Positions 8,510-18,094 are shown, counted from the first letter of the stretch. The stretch: DNA of 64,000 bases from Ureibacillus sinduriensis BLB-1 = JCM 15800 (GCF_000772955.1 NZ_JPVO01000053.1:124001-188000), one strand, 5' to 3'. The notes: generated from the sequence alone by a model not told the origin. Numbers and translations: made by a program.

Positions 8510-8614
8510 TTAAAATTTGGGGGCATAAACGCTGTTGAAGAAGTGTTTTTCGCTAAAGTCCAAGCCGATGGCAGCCTATATATCGATGGTAAAGAGGATA
8601 AAATGATGAATTGA
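8510..8614 (+). pseudogene. possible C-terminal remnant of a DUF421 (YetF-like) membrane protein
   Basis: An open frame reads INAVEEVFFAKVQADGSLYIDGKED before its stop. This resembles the short cytosolic C-terminal strand-rich part of DUF421/YetF membrane proteins (pattern EVFFA-x-x-x-DG-x-LY-x-D). No start codon, ribosome site or upstream membrane helices remain; the tRNA lies directly 5'. Best read as a decayed 3' end; the family call is from memory of the motif and is tentative. Confidence 0.4.
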
Positions 8615-8817
8615 TCAATAATTGCAGTCAATTTGGTTGAAGGTAATCAAATATCGGCTAATTGTGCTTGGTATATCCCCAAATCTTGCGCATACTCATA
8701 AAAAAAGAAAGCGATTTGATCAATAACACTGAGTTATATTTGTCCATTCGAATTTATCACATGTGCGAATAGAAATTCTATATTGACTCATAATAAGCTT
8801 CGGAGGTGAGATGGACA

Positions 8818-8991
8818 ATGGCACAAAACAATAACAATAGCAACCAACGCAACAACCGTCAAAATAATGATGCAAATAACCGTAACAACCGTGAGGAGTT
8901 TGCTGAGGAATTAAACTTTGACCGCAATAACAACAATAACAATAACAACCGCAACAATAACAACCAAAACAACAACAATGAAAACCGCTAA
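8818..8991 (+). CDS. Asn-rich small protein, candidate small acid-soluble spore protein
   Basis: 57 residues beginning MAQNNNNSNQ, about half asparagine, with a short EEFAEELNFD centre resembling the EFASE segment of gamma-type SASPs. GGAGGTGAG lies 7-8 bases before this ATG, which rules out the in-frame GTG at 8806. In B. subtilis the genes between aconitase and yneP are small spore proteins (sspN, tlp); this gene occupies the same place before a YneP-like thioesterase. Its composition and position suggest a spore-core protein used as an amino-acid reserve; the assignment is inference. Confidence 0.6.
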   Translation: MAQNNNNSNQRNNRQNNDANNRNNREEFAEELNFDRNNNNNNNNRNNNNQNNNNENR

Positions 8992-9023
8992 ACAGCCTCT
9001 CATCAATTAAATTGCAAAAAGCA

Positions 9024-9074
9024 AGACCCCGGATAATGTTTCTTTATGAAAAGTACATTATTCGGGGTTTTTTA
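9024..9074 (+). terminator. terminator after the Asn-rich gene
   Basis: AAGACCCCGGATAATGT pairs with ACATTATTCGGGGTTTTTT across a 15-base loop. Confidence 0.85.
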
Positions 9075-9362
9075 GTTGGTACTAGTTAAGTATGGGAAGA
9101 ATGAATCGTTACCAGTTAAACAGTACAGTGACAATATGACTCGGCACTTGAAATGAATTCTTTTTCAAGTTTGTACTTTTCAACCCTCAGTAGTCGTTTA
9201 AGTCGACGAATAAAATTTCCTTTGCATATACCTATAGGCGAACTGTTGATTCGGAATGGACAAAGTTAGTTAATTCGTTCCTATCACCAACTCTTGAAGC
9301 TTCAAGTTAAATTGCCGACACATGGTTGTTAGATAAGTTATAATAAGCATGAGGTGATAAAC

Positions 9363-9806
9363 ATGTTTATTAGTGAAAAACAAATAGAGATACGTTATGC
9401 AGAGACAGATCAGATGGGTGTGGTGTACCATGCAAATTATTTGGTGTGGATGGAGATCGGACGAACCCAATTAGTAAAAGATGCCGGCTTTAATTACGCC
9501 GGGCTTGAAGAGCAAGGATATCTATCACCAGTATTAGATTTGTCCATTCAATATAAAAAGGCAATGCGCTATGGACAGGTTGCCACGGTGAGAACTTGGG
9601 TAGAAGCCCATTCAAAATTAAAGACGATTTATGGATACGAAATTTTGCACGAGGATGGTTCGCTTGCAGCGAGTGCTACTTCATTACATACGTTAGTTAA
9701 AAAAGATAGTTTCCGACCATTTCCGCTCAGTAAAGTAGATGCTGCGTGGGATGCGAAATATTCGGAGATAGCTCATACAAAAAAGAAAGTCATTGATGCA
9801 GAGTAG
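9363..9806 (+). CDS. acyl-CoA thioesterase, hotdog fold (YneP/YbgC/FadM type)
   Basis: 147 residues, one 4HBT hotdog domain. The signature RYAETDQMGVVYHANYLVWMEIGRTQL contains the catalytic Asp region (ETD-Q-MGVVYHANY) of the YbgC/FadM group, which hydrolyses acyl-CoAs in the cytosol. The ATG at 9363 follows GAGGTGAT by 5 bases; the upstream GTG lies within that ribosome site. The stop codon TAG is also the first bases of the duplicated target of the repeat at 9804-10040, so the repeat has landed immediately behind the gene. Confidence 0.88.
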   Translation: MFISEKQIEIRYAETDQMGVVYHANYLVWMEIGRTQLVKDAGFNYAGLEEQGYLSPVLDLSIQYKKAMRYGQVATVRTWVEAHSKLKTIYGYEILHEDGSLAASATSLHTLVKKDSFRPFPLSKVDAAWDAKYSEIAHTKKKVIDAE

Positions 9807-10040
9807 CATTCGCTAATCTCAGACTGTTTAACAAACGCTTCCTCCTGTGTTGGTTGTCACGTTTGTCCCCTCATGGAAGTTTTGTTCTATTCGGGTCTTC
9901 AATCAATTGCCCGCCTTGTCTGCCAAGCGTTTTCAATACAGTCTGGGTAATCTTTCATTGAAGGAAATAGTCTAAAAAAACGTGTAGACAAAGTCGGATT
10001 ACAACTTTGTCTACACTCCGAGACTAGCATTCGCTAGTCT
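9804..10040 (-). repeat. terminator-embedded intergenic repeat, copy 2 (inverted)
   Basis: Read on the minus strand this matches copy 1 (3163-3361) nearly end to end: the T-run hairpin with GTGTAGACAAAGT, then TTTAGACTATTTCCTTCA, TTACCCAGACTG, AACGCTTGGCAGACAAGG, ATGAGGGGACAAACG and GACAACCAACACAGGAGG. Flanks are a near-perfect 16-bp direct duplication, TAGCATTCGCTAATCT at 9804 and TAGCATTCGCTAGTCT at 10025. The right copy is part of an intact terminator (arms AGACTAGC/GCTAGTCT, then T5). Confidence 0.85.
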
Positions 10041-10045
10041 TTTTA
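10021..10045 (+). terminator. terminator of the thioesterase gene, displaced by the repeat
   Basis: AGACTAGC / GCTAGTCT with ATTC loop and T5. It now lies over 200 bp from the stop codon because the repeat separates them. Confidence 0.75.
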
Positions 10046-10150
10046 TGTTGTCAACTTTCAAACTATTTTTGTCAAGCTACCAAGTAAAAAAGAATCTTGA
10101 TATAATAAAGTTTATGAGAAAAATTTGAAACAAAAAGGAGGGGTGTTGTC

Positions 10151-13100
10151 ATGGTGCAAAAAATGGAAACAATCGAGACTGTTAAATGCTTCATCGTCTT
10201 GACGAATACTGCCCGGGAAGCCATTAAACAACACTTTCAGGATGAGCACTCCTTCTTCAAACTACAAAATCCCTTTGAGGTTTATATTGAAAAGCAATCT
10301 GTTGAAGAAACGTCATTATCGTTGACCATTTTCTTTGATAATGAGCGAAATGAAAATTTGAAACAGAAGTTTGGTGACCGTGTCGTCATAATGGATTGTG
10401 CCTTCGATTTGAAAAATGGTTTGGTCGCTAAAAGTTTCAGAACCCGCGGGAAGAATACACCCATTGCCACCAATCGCCGGCAAAGAATGCGAATCCGCCT
10501 AGTGCCGTCGCGCATAAACGGTCACACGTACCCGAAAGAATTTATTTCAACACTGGCTCAACTTCCGATAGCCCAAGAACGGTTTGACTTTGTCAACAAA
10601 CGAATTTCCAGCTGGGAAGGGTATTTAAAAGTTCAATATAAAAATGCTTCTATTGACGATATAGATGCAACTTTTAATTCCATTCAATATAGTGCTGATT
10701 TTTCAAAAGTTTCTCTTCGCTGTAACGGAATAGATGAAAAGCAATGGAAGCAGCTAAAGGGATTAAGTGCTTATGTGAAAGGTTTCCCAAGAGAGATTGG
10801 GGAAGTAGTAAAAGCAAACAAGCAGGAGCGATCAATTCAGATTGAACTGAATCCAAGGGTTGCAAAACTTGCACGCACCAATGATTTTGATTTTACTTCC
10901 GAGTATATTACATTCAGCAATGCTTCGACTAAATCACAGTTAAATCGACTGTTAAAAGGCTTCGAACGATTAAAGGAAGGCCTTGCTGCAAACCCAAATC
11001 TTGAAAATATTTTATTTGAAGATACGCCTAAAATTAGTGAACGTAAAAATGAAATTGGGCTGGACTTTCATAATAATTTGAATGAATATCAAAGGGCTGC
11101 GGTTGCAGGGGCGGTCTCAGCCGATGATTTATATGTGATTCAAGGGCCACCAGGTACAGGAAAAACAACCGTTATTTCCGAAATATGCTATCAGAACGCA
11201 AAAGCAGGACTGAAAACATTAATTGCTTCCCAATCAAACTTGGCCGTTGATAATGCATTAAGCCGTCTATTATCCAATAAGGATATCCGGATTCTTCGCT
11301 ATGGACGTACCGAGAGCATCGAAGAAGAAGGGAAGAAATTCATCGAAGAAAACGTTTCTGAATATTGGAAGGAACAGACTTATGAAGCCATCAAAAAAGA
11401 AATTGAAGGCCATAAGACTAAGGAAATCCGGTTGAAAGAAGAAATTTTAAACTGTGAAAACGAAATAGGCGAACTTAAAGAAAAAGAAACCAAATTGCTT
11501 GAGGGAATTGAGATTAAGGCAACGGCAAAGGAAAAATTGGCGATTGTTTCTGAAAAAATCTCACAACTTAAAAAGCAAATTGTCCCCCTGAAAAAAGAAC
11601 GTGAAAAAACAGAAGAAACGCTGGAAAAACTAGTGGAATCAGGCAATAAAATCTCTGTACGAATAAACGAGATCAAACAATCCCTGGAAACGATCGGTAC
11701 AGCGACGACTATTGACGAAGAGATTCAAAAAGCAAAATCCAATATTGAAAAAAGTCGACGAATGATCGATTATATTCATGTGAAATCTGAGCTTGATAAA
11801 ATTGAATCACAGTTAGATGAAATCAAGACAGAAAGAAAAACTTTTGAAAACCGCAGTAGCATGATGGATTCTTCAATCCAAGAGGTACAGGCGCTGAAAA
11901 AAGTGCATGAAATTGTGTCGTTTATCGAGAAAAATCAAGTTCGGAGAGGGTATGTGTTAAATCGACTCTTTTCCGATATGGAAAAAATCCACGAACAATT
12001 GATTGGTTTCAAGTCACTTAATGAGATTTCCACTCGACTAGATAAAGCGATCGACTATAGCCAATCAATTCTTGGCATTCAAGTGCAAACCCCGGAATTA
12101 CCGGCAAATCATCATTATTCTCTACAAGAAATAGATGAATTTTTAACAAGACTGAGTCATGCCTTCGCCCAAAAGAAAATCAATAAAGAAAATGGTGTGC
12201 GTTCCATTCAAGGTCTATACTTAAGAAAGCTCGCGTTGGCCCAAATAGCTTATCGTTACCGGGCATTGATTGAAGAATCTTTGTTGATTTTCGGAAAAAT
12301 AAAAGAAGAGATAATCGACCAAATGATGCAGCAGGGCGGAATTGATCAAGCATCAATGAATTCCTTTAAAACGAAAGAAGAAACGCTGAACTCGAGATTG
12401 GTTCACTGTAAAACTCAACTCCAATCCTTTGATTTCTCTTTACTAGAAGTGGAGTCAATGCCATCCATCACAGAAATTCAGACCGTACTTGATGTACTGG
12501 AAAAGGAAATCGTTGAGCTAGAGCAAAATAAAGAAAAAATTGATGTCCTAAAATCTCAACTTTCGAGAAAAACAGATGAGCTTGAAAGTGTACAAGAACA
12601 AGTATCCAACGGTGAAGTTGTTTTAAAAGAGACGATTGCCCAATTAAAAGAGCTAAACTTGACTGGCATTCAGCTTGAAAAAGAAAGCGAGCAATTGGAA
12701 CAACTTACGAAGCAAAATCCTGAGCTTGAACTTGAAAAAACAAAGGAAAGAATGAATTATAAAACGCAAGAAATTGAAAGATTACATAAAAAAATCGAAA
12801 TGCTGCCTGTCGCACAGAATATGCAGATTCAATGGAAAGCTCTGCTAGAACAGGCGACAGAACATGACTTGGAAGAGATTCGAAAACTTTATGTAAAACA
12901 TGCAAATGTTATCGGTACAACCTGTGTCGCTTCTGCAAACAAAGAGTTTATGGAAAACTACCCAGTATTTGATGTAGTCATCATCGATGAAGTTTCAAAA
13001 GCAACTCCGCCTGAACTATTGTTGCCAATGCTAAAAGGGAAAAAGGTTGTGTTGGTGGGAGATCATCATCAGCTACCACCGTTAATCGGAGATGATACTT

Positions 13101-13936
13101 TTGAGGAGACACTGGAAACGGTTATAAAAGAAAGCAATACCTTTGAGGAAAAACGTGAATTAGAAAAGCTCCTGGAAGAATCTCTCTTTGAGCGTCTCTA
13201 TAAAAACCTGCCGGCATCGAACAAAAAGATGCTTGCGATACAATATCGAATGCATGAGAACATTATGAAAACCATTTCTCCATTCTATGAACATGGTAAT
13301 GATTCATTGCAATGCGGTCTTCCAGATTCAGATGCAATTCGGGACCATAAATTGGAAAGCGCGTTTGTTAAACGCAATGATCACCTCCTGTGGGTTGACA
13401 TCCCGAACAAACAGGAGTTCTTTGAGGAACGCATGAAGGAAGGATCAAGTTTACTAAACGAGTCGGAAATCGAAGTCATTCGTAAGATGTTGATTGATTT
13501 TAACGAAGCGACGGCCAATGCAAAAGCAAAAGGGTTAATGCCGGAAGATGAATTAAAATCGATTGGGGTAATTAGTTTTTATGCTGCCCAAGTTAAACGA
13601 ATCAACCGACTCATTGAGCAGGAACTAAATCTCCCTCACCTGCATATACGAACTGGTTCGGTCGATAAATTCCAGGGGATGGAGATGGACGTCATTTTGG
13701 TGAGCATGGTCCGCAATAATGATAATAAGCATGGTGATATCGGTTTTGCCAAAGATTATCGTCGCTTAAATGTTGCCTTATCCCGAGCTAGGGAACTGCT
13801 TGTATTAATTGGAAGCACAGAGATGTTTGTCAACCGACCGAAAAAAGAAGAAACTCGCAAAATGTATAAAACTTTATTAAATACGGTGAAATCACAAAAT
13901 GGTTACCAAAATAAGATTGAGAGTTATATTTCGTAA
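10151..13936 (+). CDS. UPF1-like superfamily 1 helicase with long coiled-coil insert
   Basis: 1261 residues. The N-terminal ~300 residues are a beta-rich region of unknown fold. Helicase motif I is GPPGTGKTTVISEI (about 333). A long coiled coil of roughly 500 residues (about 400-900) then separates it from motif II VVIIDEVSKATPPELLLP, motif III VLVGDHHQLPPLIG, IQYRMHENIM, and motifs V/VI GSVDKFQGMEMDVILVSMVRNN and RRLNVALSRAREL. This is the UPF1/DNA2-type AAA_11/AAA_12 layout. The coiled coil suggests SMC- or Rad50-like reach or dimerisation. AAGGAGGGG precedes the start. A partner gene follows 15 bases later. DNA repair or defence roles are both possible. Confidence 0.82.
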   Translation: MVQKMETIETVKCFIVLTNTAREAIKQHFQDEHSFFKLQNPFEVYIEKQSVEETSLSLTIFFDNERNENLKQKFGDRVVIMDCAFDLKNGLVAKSFRTRGKNTPIATNRRQRMRIRLVPSRINGHTYPKEFISTLAQLPIAQERFDFVNKRISSWEGYLKVQYKNASIDDIDATFNSIQYSADFSKVSLRCNGIDEKQWKQLKGLSAYVKGFPREIGEVVKANKQERSIQIELNPRVAKLARTNDFDFTSEYITFSNASTKSQLNRLLKGFERLKEGLAANPNLENILFEDTPKISERKNEIGLDFHNNLNEYQRAAVAGAVSADDLYVIQGPPGTGKTTVISEICYQNAKAGLKTLIASQSNLAVDNALSRLLSNKDIRILRYGRTESIEEEGKKFIEENVSEYWKEQTYEAIKKEIEGHKTKEIRLKEEILNCENEIGELKEKETKLLEGIEIKATAKEKLAIVSEKISQLKKQIVPLKKEREKTEETLEKLVESGNKISVRINEIKQSLETIGTATTIDEEIQKAKSNIEKSRRMIDYIHVKSELDKIESQLDEIKTERKTFENRSSMMDSSIQEVQALKKVHEIVSFIEKNQVRRGYVLNRLFSDMEKIHEQLIGFKSLNEISTRLDKAIDYSQSILGIQVQTPELPANHHYSLQEIDEFLTRLSHAFAQKKINKENGVRSIQGLYLRKLALAQIAYRYRALIEESLLIFGKIKEEIIDQMMQQGGIDQASMNSFKTKEETLNSRLVHCKTQLQSFDFSLLEVESMPSITEIQTVLDVLEKEIVELEQNKEKIDVLKSQLSRKTDELESVQEQVSNGEVVLKETIAQLKELNLTGIQLEKESEQLEQLTKQNPELELEKTKERMNYKTQEIERLHKKIEMLPVAQNMQIQWKALLEQATEHDLEEIRKLYVKHANVIGTTCVASANKEFMENYPVFDVVIIDEVSKATPPELLLPMLKGKKVVLVGDHHQLPPLIGDDTFEETLETVIKESNTFEEKRELEKLLEESLFERLYKNLPASNKKMLAIQYRMHENIMKTISPFYEHGNDSLQCGLPDSDAIRDHKLESAFVKRNDHLLWVDIPNKQEFFEERMKEGSSLLNESEIEVIRKMLIDFNEATANAKAKGLMPEDELKSIGVISFYAAQVKRINRLIEQELNLPHLHIRTGSVDKFQGMEMDVILVSMVRNNDNKHGDIGFAKDYRRLNVALSRARELLVLIGSTEMFVNRPKKEETRKMYKTLLNTVKSQNGYQNKIESYIS

Positions 13937-13951
13937 AATATAGGAGGGCCA

Positions 13952-14728
13952 ATGGAACTTCATACCTTACAACAGTCACTCAGAGATGAACTAACAAAAA
14001 AATCCAACGCTTCCATTCTGCAATCGGATACGTGGTGTGTTCCAGTTCATTCATTAAATGTCACTTATAAACCAGTCATCCGAACAAAAATGGATATTTT
14101 AATGAAGATGCTCTTTCTTTCATTAAAAGATACAAAATTCGAAAGTGCGGAGCAAATAAGTGAAATTCTCCTAGTTGAACAACTTTTTGTGGAGGACTTG
14201 CTATCAAAAATGCAAAAGACGGGGCTGATTGAAAAAGTTGATTTCTACTTCCAATTAACAGAAAAAGGCCAGAGACAATTTGCATCGGGAATCTTTGAAG
14301 AGGAACAGAATGAAACTTCCACTGAACTGTTATATAGTCCGACACATACAAGCTTTTTATATGGGGATATAGAAGAGGTACTGGAATTTGAAGATTTTCC
14401 CGAGCAAATTTTCCGTTACCAAGTTCAAGGGATGGATCTCTCCTTCGAAGATAGTGTTATTATTGCGGAGATCCAAGGAAGAAAAGAGGACAACGAAGAG
14501 ATTGTAGATGAACAAGGACAACTTTTTATTACATCCATCGATTCGCTAGAGGATGTCCAAGTCAATGACGTGCCATGCATCGAATATTTGCTATACGACG
14601 AAGAAAAGGATTTATTCACTGTTCGTGTATGGAATACTTTGATCAATAAATGGGATGATCAACTAGAACAACTAATTCAAGAATATGAAAGAACGACATG
14701 GAGAGACAAATTAGCAAGTGAAGCATAG
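13952..14728 (+). CDS. hypothetical partner of the UPF1-like helicase
   Basis: 258 residues, AGGAGG 5-6 bases before ATG, in one operon with the helicase. Residues ~55-105 (VIRTKMDILMKMLFLSLKDTKFESAEQISEILLVEQLFVEDLLSKMQKTGLIEKVDFYFQLTEKGQ) look like a winged helix-turn-helix with a LTEKG wing. The C-terminal half is acidic and strand-rich. No catalytic motif is seen. It may recognise DNA or load the helicase; function not known. Confidence 0.7.
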   Translation: MELHTLQQSLRDELTKKSNASILQSDTWCVPVHSLNVTYKPVIRTKMDILMKMLFLSLKDTKFESAEQISEILLVEQLFVEDLLSKMQKTGLIEKVDFYFQLTEKGQRQFASGIFEEEQNETSTELLYSPTHTSFLYGDIEEVLEFEDFPEQIFRYQVQGMDLSFEDSVIIAEIQGRKEDNEEIVDEQGQLFITSIDSLEDVQVNDVPCIEYLLYDEEKDLFTVRVWNTLINKWDDQLEQLIQEYERTTWRDKLASEA

Positions 14729-14810
14729 TAGGAGAACTTGTACGATATAAGAGTTCTTGAATATTGCAAAAACTTATCAACCATGATACCATTAATTTAA
14801 TTTCATCTAT

Positions 14811-14920
14811 CTTATCAAGAGAAGCAGAGGGAAATGGCCCGATGAAGCTTCAGCAACCTCTAACATCGTTAGAAAGGTGCTAATTCCAGCAAGACATAAG
14901 TGTCTTGGGAGATAAGAGTG
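14811..14920 (+). promoter_or_regulatory. SAM-I riboswitch (S-box) controlling metA
   Basis: The conserved S-box core is visible: CTTATCAAGAGAAGCAGAGG, GGCCCGATGAAGCTTCAGCAACC, AAGGTGCTAATTCC, and closing GGGAGATAAG pairing back to CTTATC. Binding of S-adenosylmethionine should favour the following terminator and switch metA off when methionine is plentiful. Confidence 0.96.
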
Positions 14921-14935
14921 CGCGTATATCTAATA

Positions 14936-14974
14936 CCCTCTCATTCTCACGCTGGAATGGGAGGTTTTTTTATT
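14936..14974 (+). terminator. riboswitch expression-platform terminator
   Basis: CCTCTCATTC / GGAATGGGAGG followed by T7, 16 bases after the S-box P1 stem and 46 bases before metA. Confidence 0.9.
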
Positions 14975-15019
14975 GGTTAGGTAGCATGAATTTGGCACGT
15001 ATAGAATGGGGGAACAAAA

Positions 15020-15958
15020 ATGCCGATTAATATACCGAAAAATTTGCCAGCTGGAGAAATATTGCGCAAAGAAAAGATTTTCGTTATGGAAGAAGACCGT
15101 GCGAACACACAACAAATCCGACCTTTAAATATTTTAGTGTGCAATTTAATGCCTGAAAAAGAGAAAACGGAGTTGCAATTGCTGCGCTTACTGGGAAATA
15201 CACCATTGCAGACTAATGTGACATTCCTCAATACGGCTACATATGCCTCCAGAAATGTTTCGAAATCACATTTAGACACTTTCTATAAAACGTTCCATGA
15301 AATAAAGCATCGCAGGTTCGATGGCATGATTATCACTGGAGCTCCTGTAGAACGTATGGATTTCGAAGACGTCAGTTACTGGGAAGAGATTTCTGAAATC
15401 ATGGACTGGGCGACTGAGAATGTTACTTCATGTATGTATATTTGCTGGGGAGCACAAGCAGCCCTTTATAAACACTTCAATATCGGGAAGTTCGAGCTTC
15501 CTAAAAAATGCTCGGGCATTTATTCGCATGTGATTACGGATTTAACGGTAGACTTAGTGCGAGGGTTTAGCGATGAATATGTAGCACCTCATTCTCGTCA
15601 TACTTCCGTCTCATTGGAAGATGTGCGTAATCATCCGGAGTTGCATTTACTAAGCTACTCAGAAGAAGCCGGTCCATTTATCGTCCAATCAAAAGATACA
15701 AAACACATTATGATCACTGGCCATTTAGAATACGATGCAACGACATTGGCAGACGAATATGCCCGAGATTTGGAGAAAGGGGATCCGGTCGACATTCCGG
15801 TGAACTACTTCCCGGAAAACGACCCGGCAAACACGCCGAAAAATACTTGGCGTGCCCATTCCTATTTGTTGTTCTACAACTGGCTAAACTACTATGTTTA
15901 CCAAGAAACACCATTTGATTGGCACTATGTTGAGGATTCCATTGAGTTTCACATTTAA
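15020..15958 (+). CDS. metA: homoserine O-acetyltransferase (MetA family)
   Basis: 312 residues, first committed step of methionine synthesis from homoserine. Catalytic residues fall where expected: Cys142 in [11 protein letters not shown], and His235 and Glu237 in ITGHLEYD. Residue 111 is Glu ([12 protein letters not shown]). In this family Glu111 is linked to acetyl-CoA use and Gly to succinyl-CoA, so the enzyme is predicted to acetylate although homologues are often labelled succinyltransferase. GGGGGAAC precedes the ATG. It is controlled by the upstream S-box and has its own terminator. Confidence 0.95.
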   Translation: MPINIPKNLPAGEILRKEKIFVMEEDRANTQQIRPLNILVCNLMPEKEKTELQLLRLLGNTPLQTNVTFLNTATYASRNVSKSHLDTFYKTFHEIKHRRFDGMIITGAPVERMDFEDVSYWEEISEIMDWATENVTSCMYICWGAQAALYKHFNIGKFELPKKCSGIYSHVITDLTVDLVRGFSDEYVAPHSRHTSVSLEDVRNHPELHLLSYSEEAGPFIVQSKDTKHIMITGHLEYDATTLADEYARDLEKGDPVDIPVNYFPENDPANTPKNTWRAHSYLLFYNWLNYYVYQETPFDWHYVEDSIEFHI

Positions 15959-15987
15959 CTAGCTGTAGCTATGACATCTAATAAGAC

Positions 15988-16034
15988 TGCGCCCTAATTG
16001 TTGGATAATCCAACAATTAGGGCGCGGTTTTTCT
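15988..16034 (+). terminator. terminator after metA
   Basis: A long stem, GCGCCCTAATTGTTGG / CCAACAATTAGGGCGC with ATAAT-type loop, then GGTTTTTCT. Confidence 0.93.
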
Positions 16035-16231
16035 ATGGCTGAATTGAGGTGTTTTGCCGGAATTGACCATATTCATCTCATCTACTTTGCAATGAAACCT
16101 TCCCTGATCAACAAAAGATAAACCATGGCTTGATTTGCTGATTCTTATATTCTGGTAGGATCAATTGCTTATTCGAACTTGTTGATGAATTGTTTGCTAA
16201 AAGACATAGCAACCCAAAAGTATAGGGGAAG

Positions 16232-17085
16232 TTGTCCTTGAGAGGCTTGCTAAAGACAAAGTAGATCAAATTTATTTGAAGTTAACCAAAAAAGTACCTT
16301 CTATAGGACAAAGCGAATCGAGTTTAGTTGAATCTGTCGAATAGGGGGCTTCTATTAGACAAAGTAACTCCAAGTTTAGTTGAACTTGTCCATTAGAGGC
16401 ATTCTAATAGACAAGGAAACCTAATTTTAGTTGAACTTGTCCAAGAAAGTGCTTCAAATAGACAATAGTAACCTAAATTTGCAGGAACTTGTCCAATAGG
16501 GGGCTTCTATTAGACAAAGTAACTCTAAGTTTAGTTGAACCTGTCCAATAGAGTGCTTCAAATAGACAATAGCAACCAAAATCTGGAGGAACTTGTCTAT
16601 TAGGGAAGCGCTATTGGATAAAGCAACTTCAAGGTAAGCTGTATTTGTCCAATAGGGGCATTCTAAAAGACAAAGAAACCTAATTTTAGCTGAACTTGTC
16701 CAATAGGGGCATTCTAATAGACAAAGAAACCTAATTTTAGCTGAACTTGTCCAATAGGGGCATTCTAATAGACAAAGAAACCCAAGTTTAGTTGAACTTG
16801 TCCAATAGAGTGCTTCAAATAGACAATAGCAACCAAAATTTGGAGAAACTTGTCCAATAGGGACGCGCTATTGGACAAAGCATTCCCAAATTTAGCTGAA
16901 TTTGTCCGTGAGAGGCTTGCTAAAAGACAAAGTAAACCAAATTAAGTTGAACTTGTCCCATAAGAACATTCTAAAGGACAAAGCATCCCCTAGTTAAGCT
17001 GAACTTGTCCTTGAGAGTCCACTTTAAAAAGACATAGTAGACCAGACTCAGCTGTATTTCTCCTTGAAGGAACTCCTCAACCACA
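16232..17085 (+). repeat. tandem array of ~17 hairpin units, 51-52 bp period
   Basis: Units begin at about 16232, 16334, 16386, 16437, 16489, 16541, 16592, 16644, 16696, 16747, 16798, 16849, 16900, 16952, 17004 and 17056, with one degenerate unit near 16283. Each reads TTGTCCAATAG - 8-10 nt - CTA(T/A)TAGACAAAG and then an A/T-rich linker (e.g. AAACCTAATTTTAGCTGAA). The halves form an imperfect 10-11 bp hairpin, perfect in the unit at 16849. Sub-types recur in order (units at 16541-16592 match those at 16798-16849), so blocks of units were duplicated. No coding frame survives. The 1.27 kb between metA and 17226 holds nothing else. Confidence 0.9.
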
Positions 17086-17225
17086 ACGAAACGCTTAAAA
17101 GGAACACTGATAGAAAATCAAGTACATATAAATCCAATGACTCACATAATTTTGTAGGATTTTCTACTTTTGAATGAATATTCATCGGGTATATAGAAAA
17201 AATACTAAAGGAAGGAGGCAGAAAT

Positions 17226-18086
17226 ATGTCTGAACAAATGAATTATGGTGACGATTATAAATATATTCCAATGACTTCGGTTTCAAGCGGGAAAGGTATG
17301 GAAGTGAGGCCGGATATTTATTCTTTGACAATCCAGGTAGTCAATTTATGCATGATAGGTGACACAAACAATTCAACGGGGTGGACATTAGTCGATGCTG
17401 GGATGCCAAAGTCGGTCAATACCATTATTAAAGAAGCCGAAAAGCGCTTTGGACCAAACGCACGTCCAAACGGTATTGTGCTAACCCACGGACATTTTGA
17501 TCATGTGGGGGCGATTATTGAATTAGTAGAGCATTGGGATGTACCTGTCTATGCACACGAGTTAGAAATACCCTACTTGACAGGGGTTAAAAGCTATCCC
17601 GATCCAGACCCGACAGTCGAAGGTGGACTCGTTGCAAGAATGTCTCCGTTCTTTCCCAATGAACCAATCAATTTAGGGAAGCATGTAAAGCCCCTGCCAA
17701 GTGATGGGACTATACCATTGTTAAAGGATTGGAATTGGATTCATACACCAGGACATTCCCCGGGACACGTATCATTCTTTAGGGAAACTGATGGATCTTT
17801 AGTGGTGGGTGACGCGTTTGTTACGGTCAAACAGGAGTCACTCTTTAAAGTTCTCATTCAGGAACAAGAAATTAGCGGTCCACCACGCTATTTGACAACA
17901 GACTGGAAGCAAGCGTGGCACTCCGTAAAAACATTAAAGGATCTAAAACCGACTGTTGCCATCACAGGTCATGGGTTGCCTATGCAAGATCCGGAGCTGA
18001 CAGAAAACTTGGATTTACTAGTAAACGATTTTGACAAAATTGCAAAACCGAAATACGGCCGCTATGTAGATGGGATGGAAAACTAA
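17226..18086 (+). CDS. MBL-fold metallo-hydrolase
   Basis: 286 residues, cytosolic. The metal-binding motif is LTHGHFDHVGA (HxHxDH) near residue 80, followed by TPGHSPGHVSFF (His), VVGDAFVT (Asp) and ITGHGLPM (terminal His). This is a glyoxalase II/YtnP-like zinc hydrolase core without extra domains. The substrate cannot be told; lactonase, thioesterase or phosphodiesterase activities all occur in such proteins. AAGGAGGCAG lies before the ATG and a terminator follows, so it is a single-gene unit. Confidence 0.87.
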   Translation: MSEQMNYGDDYKYIPMTSVSSGKGMEVRPDIYSLTIQVVNLCMIGDTNNSTGWTLVDAGMPKSVNTIIKEAEKRFGPNARPNGIVLTHGHFDHVGAIIELVEHWDVPVYAHELEIPYLTGVKSYPDPDPTVEGGLVARMSPFFPNEPINLGKHVKPLPSDGTIPLLKDWNWIHTPGHSPGHVSFFRETDGSLVVGDAFVTVKQESLFKVLIQEQEISGPPRYLTTDWKQAWHSVKTLKDLKPTVAITGHGLPMQDPELTENLDLLVNDFDKIAKPKYGRYVDGMEN

Positions 18087-18094
18087 ATACTTTC

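Noticed and set aside
8357-8614. 85-codon open frame starting at the tRNA
   Set aside because: Its first third is the tRNA-Asn gene; only the last ~35 codons look protein-like and are listed as a remnant.
16232-17085. CRISPR array
   Set aside because: Repeats and 'spacers' both vary gradually and spacers are shared between units; unit length is uniform, there is no leader and no cas gene.
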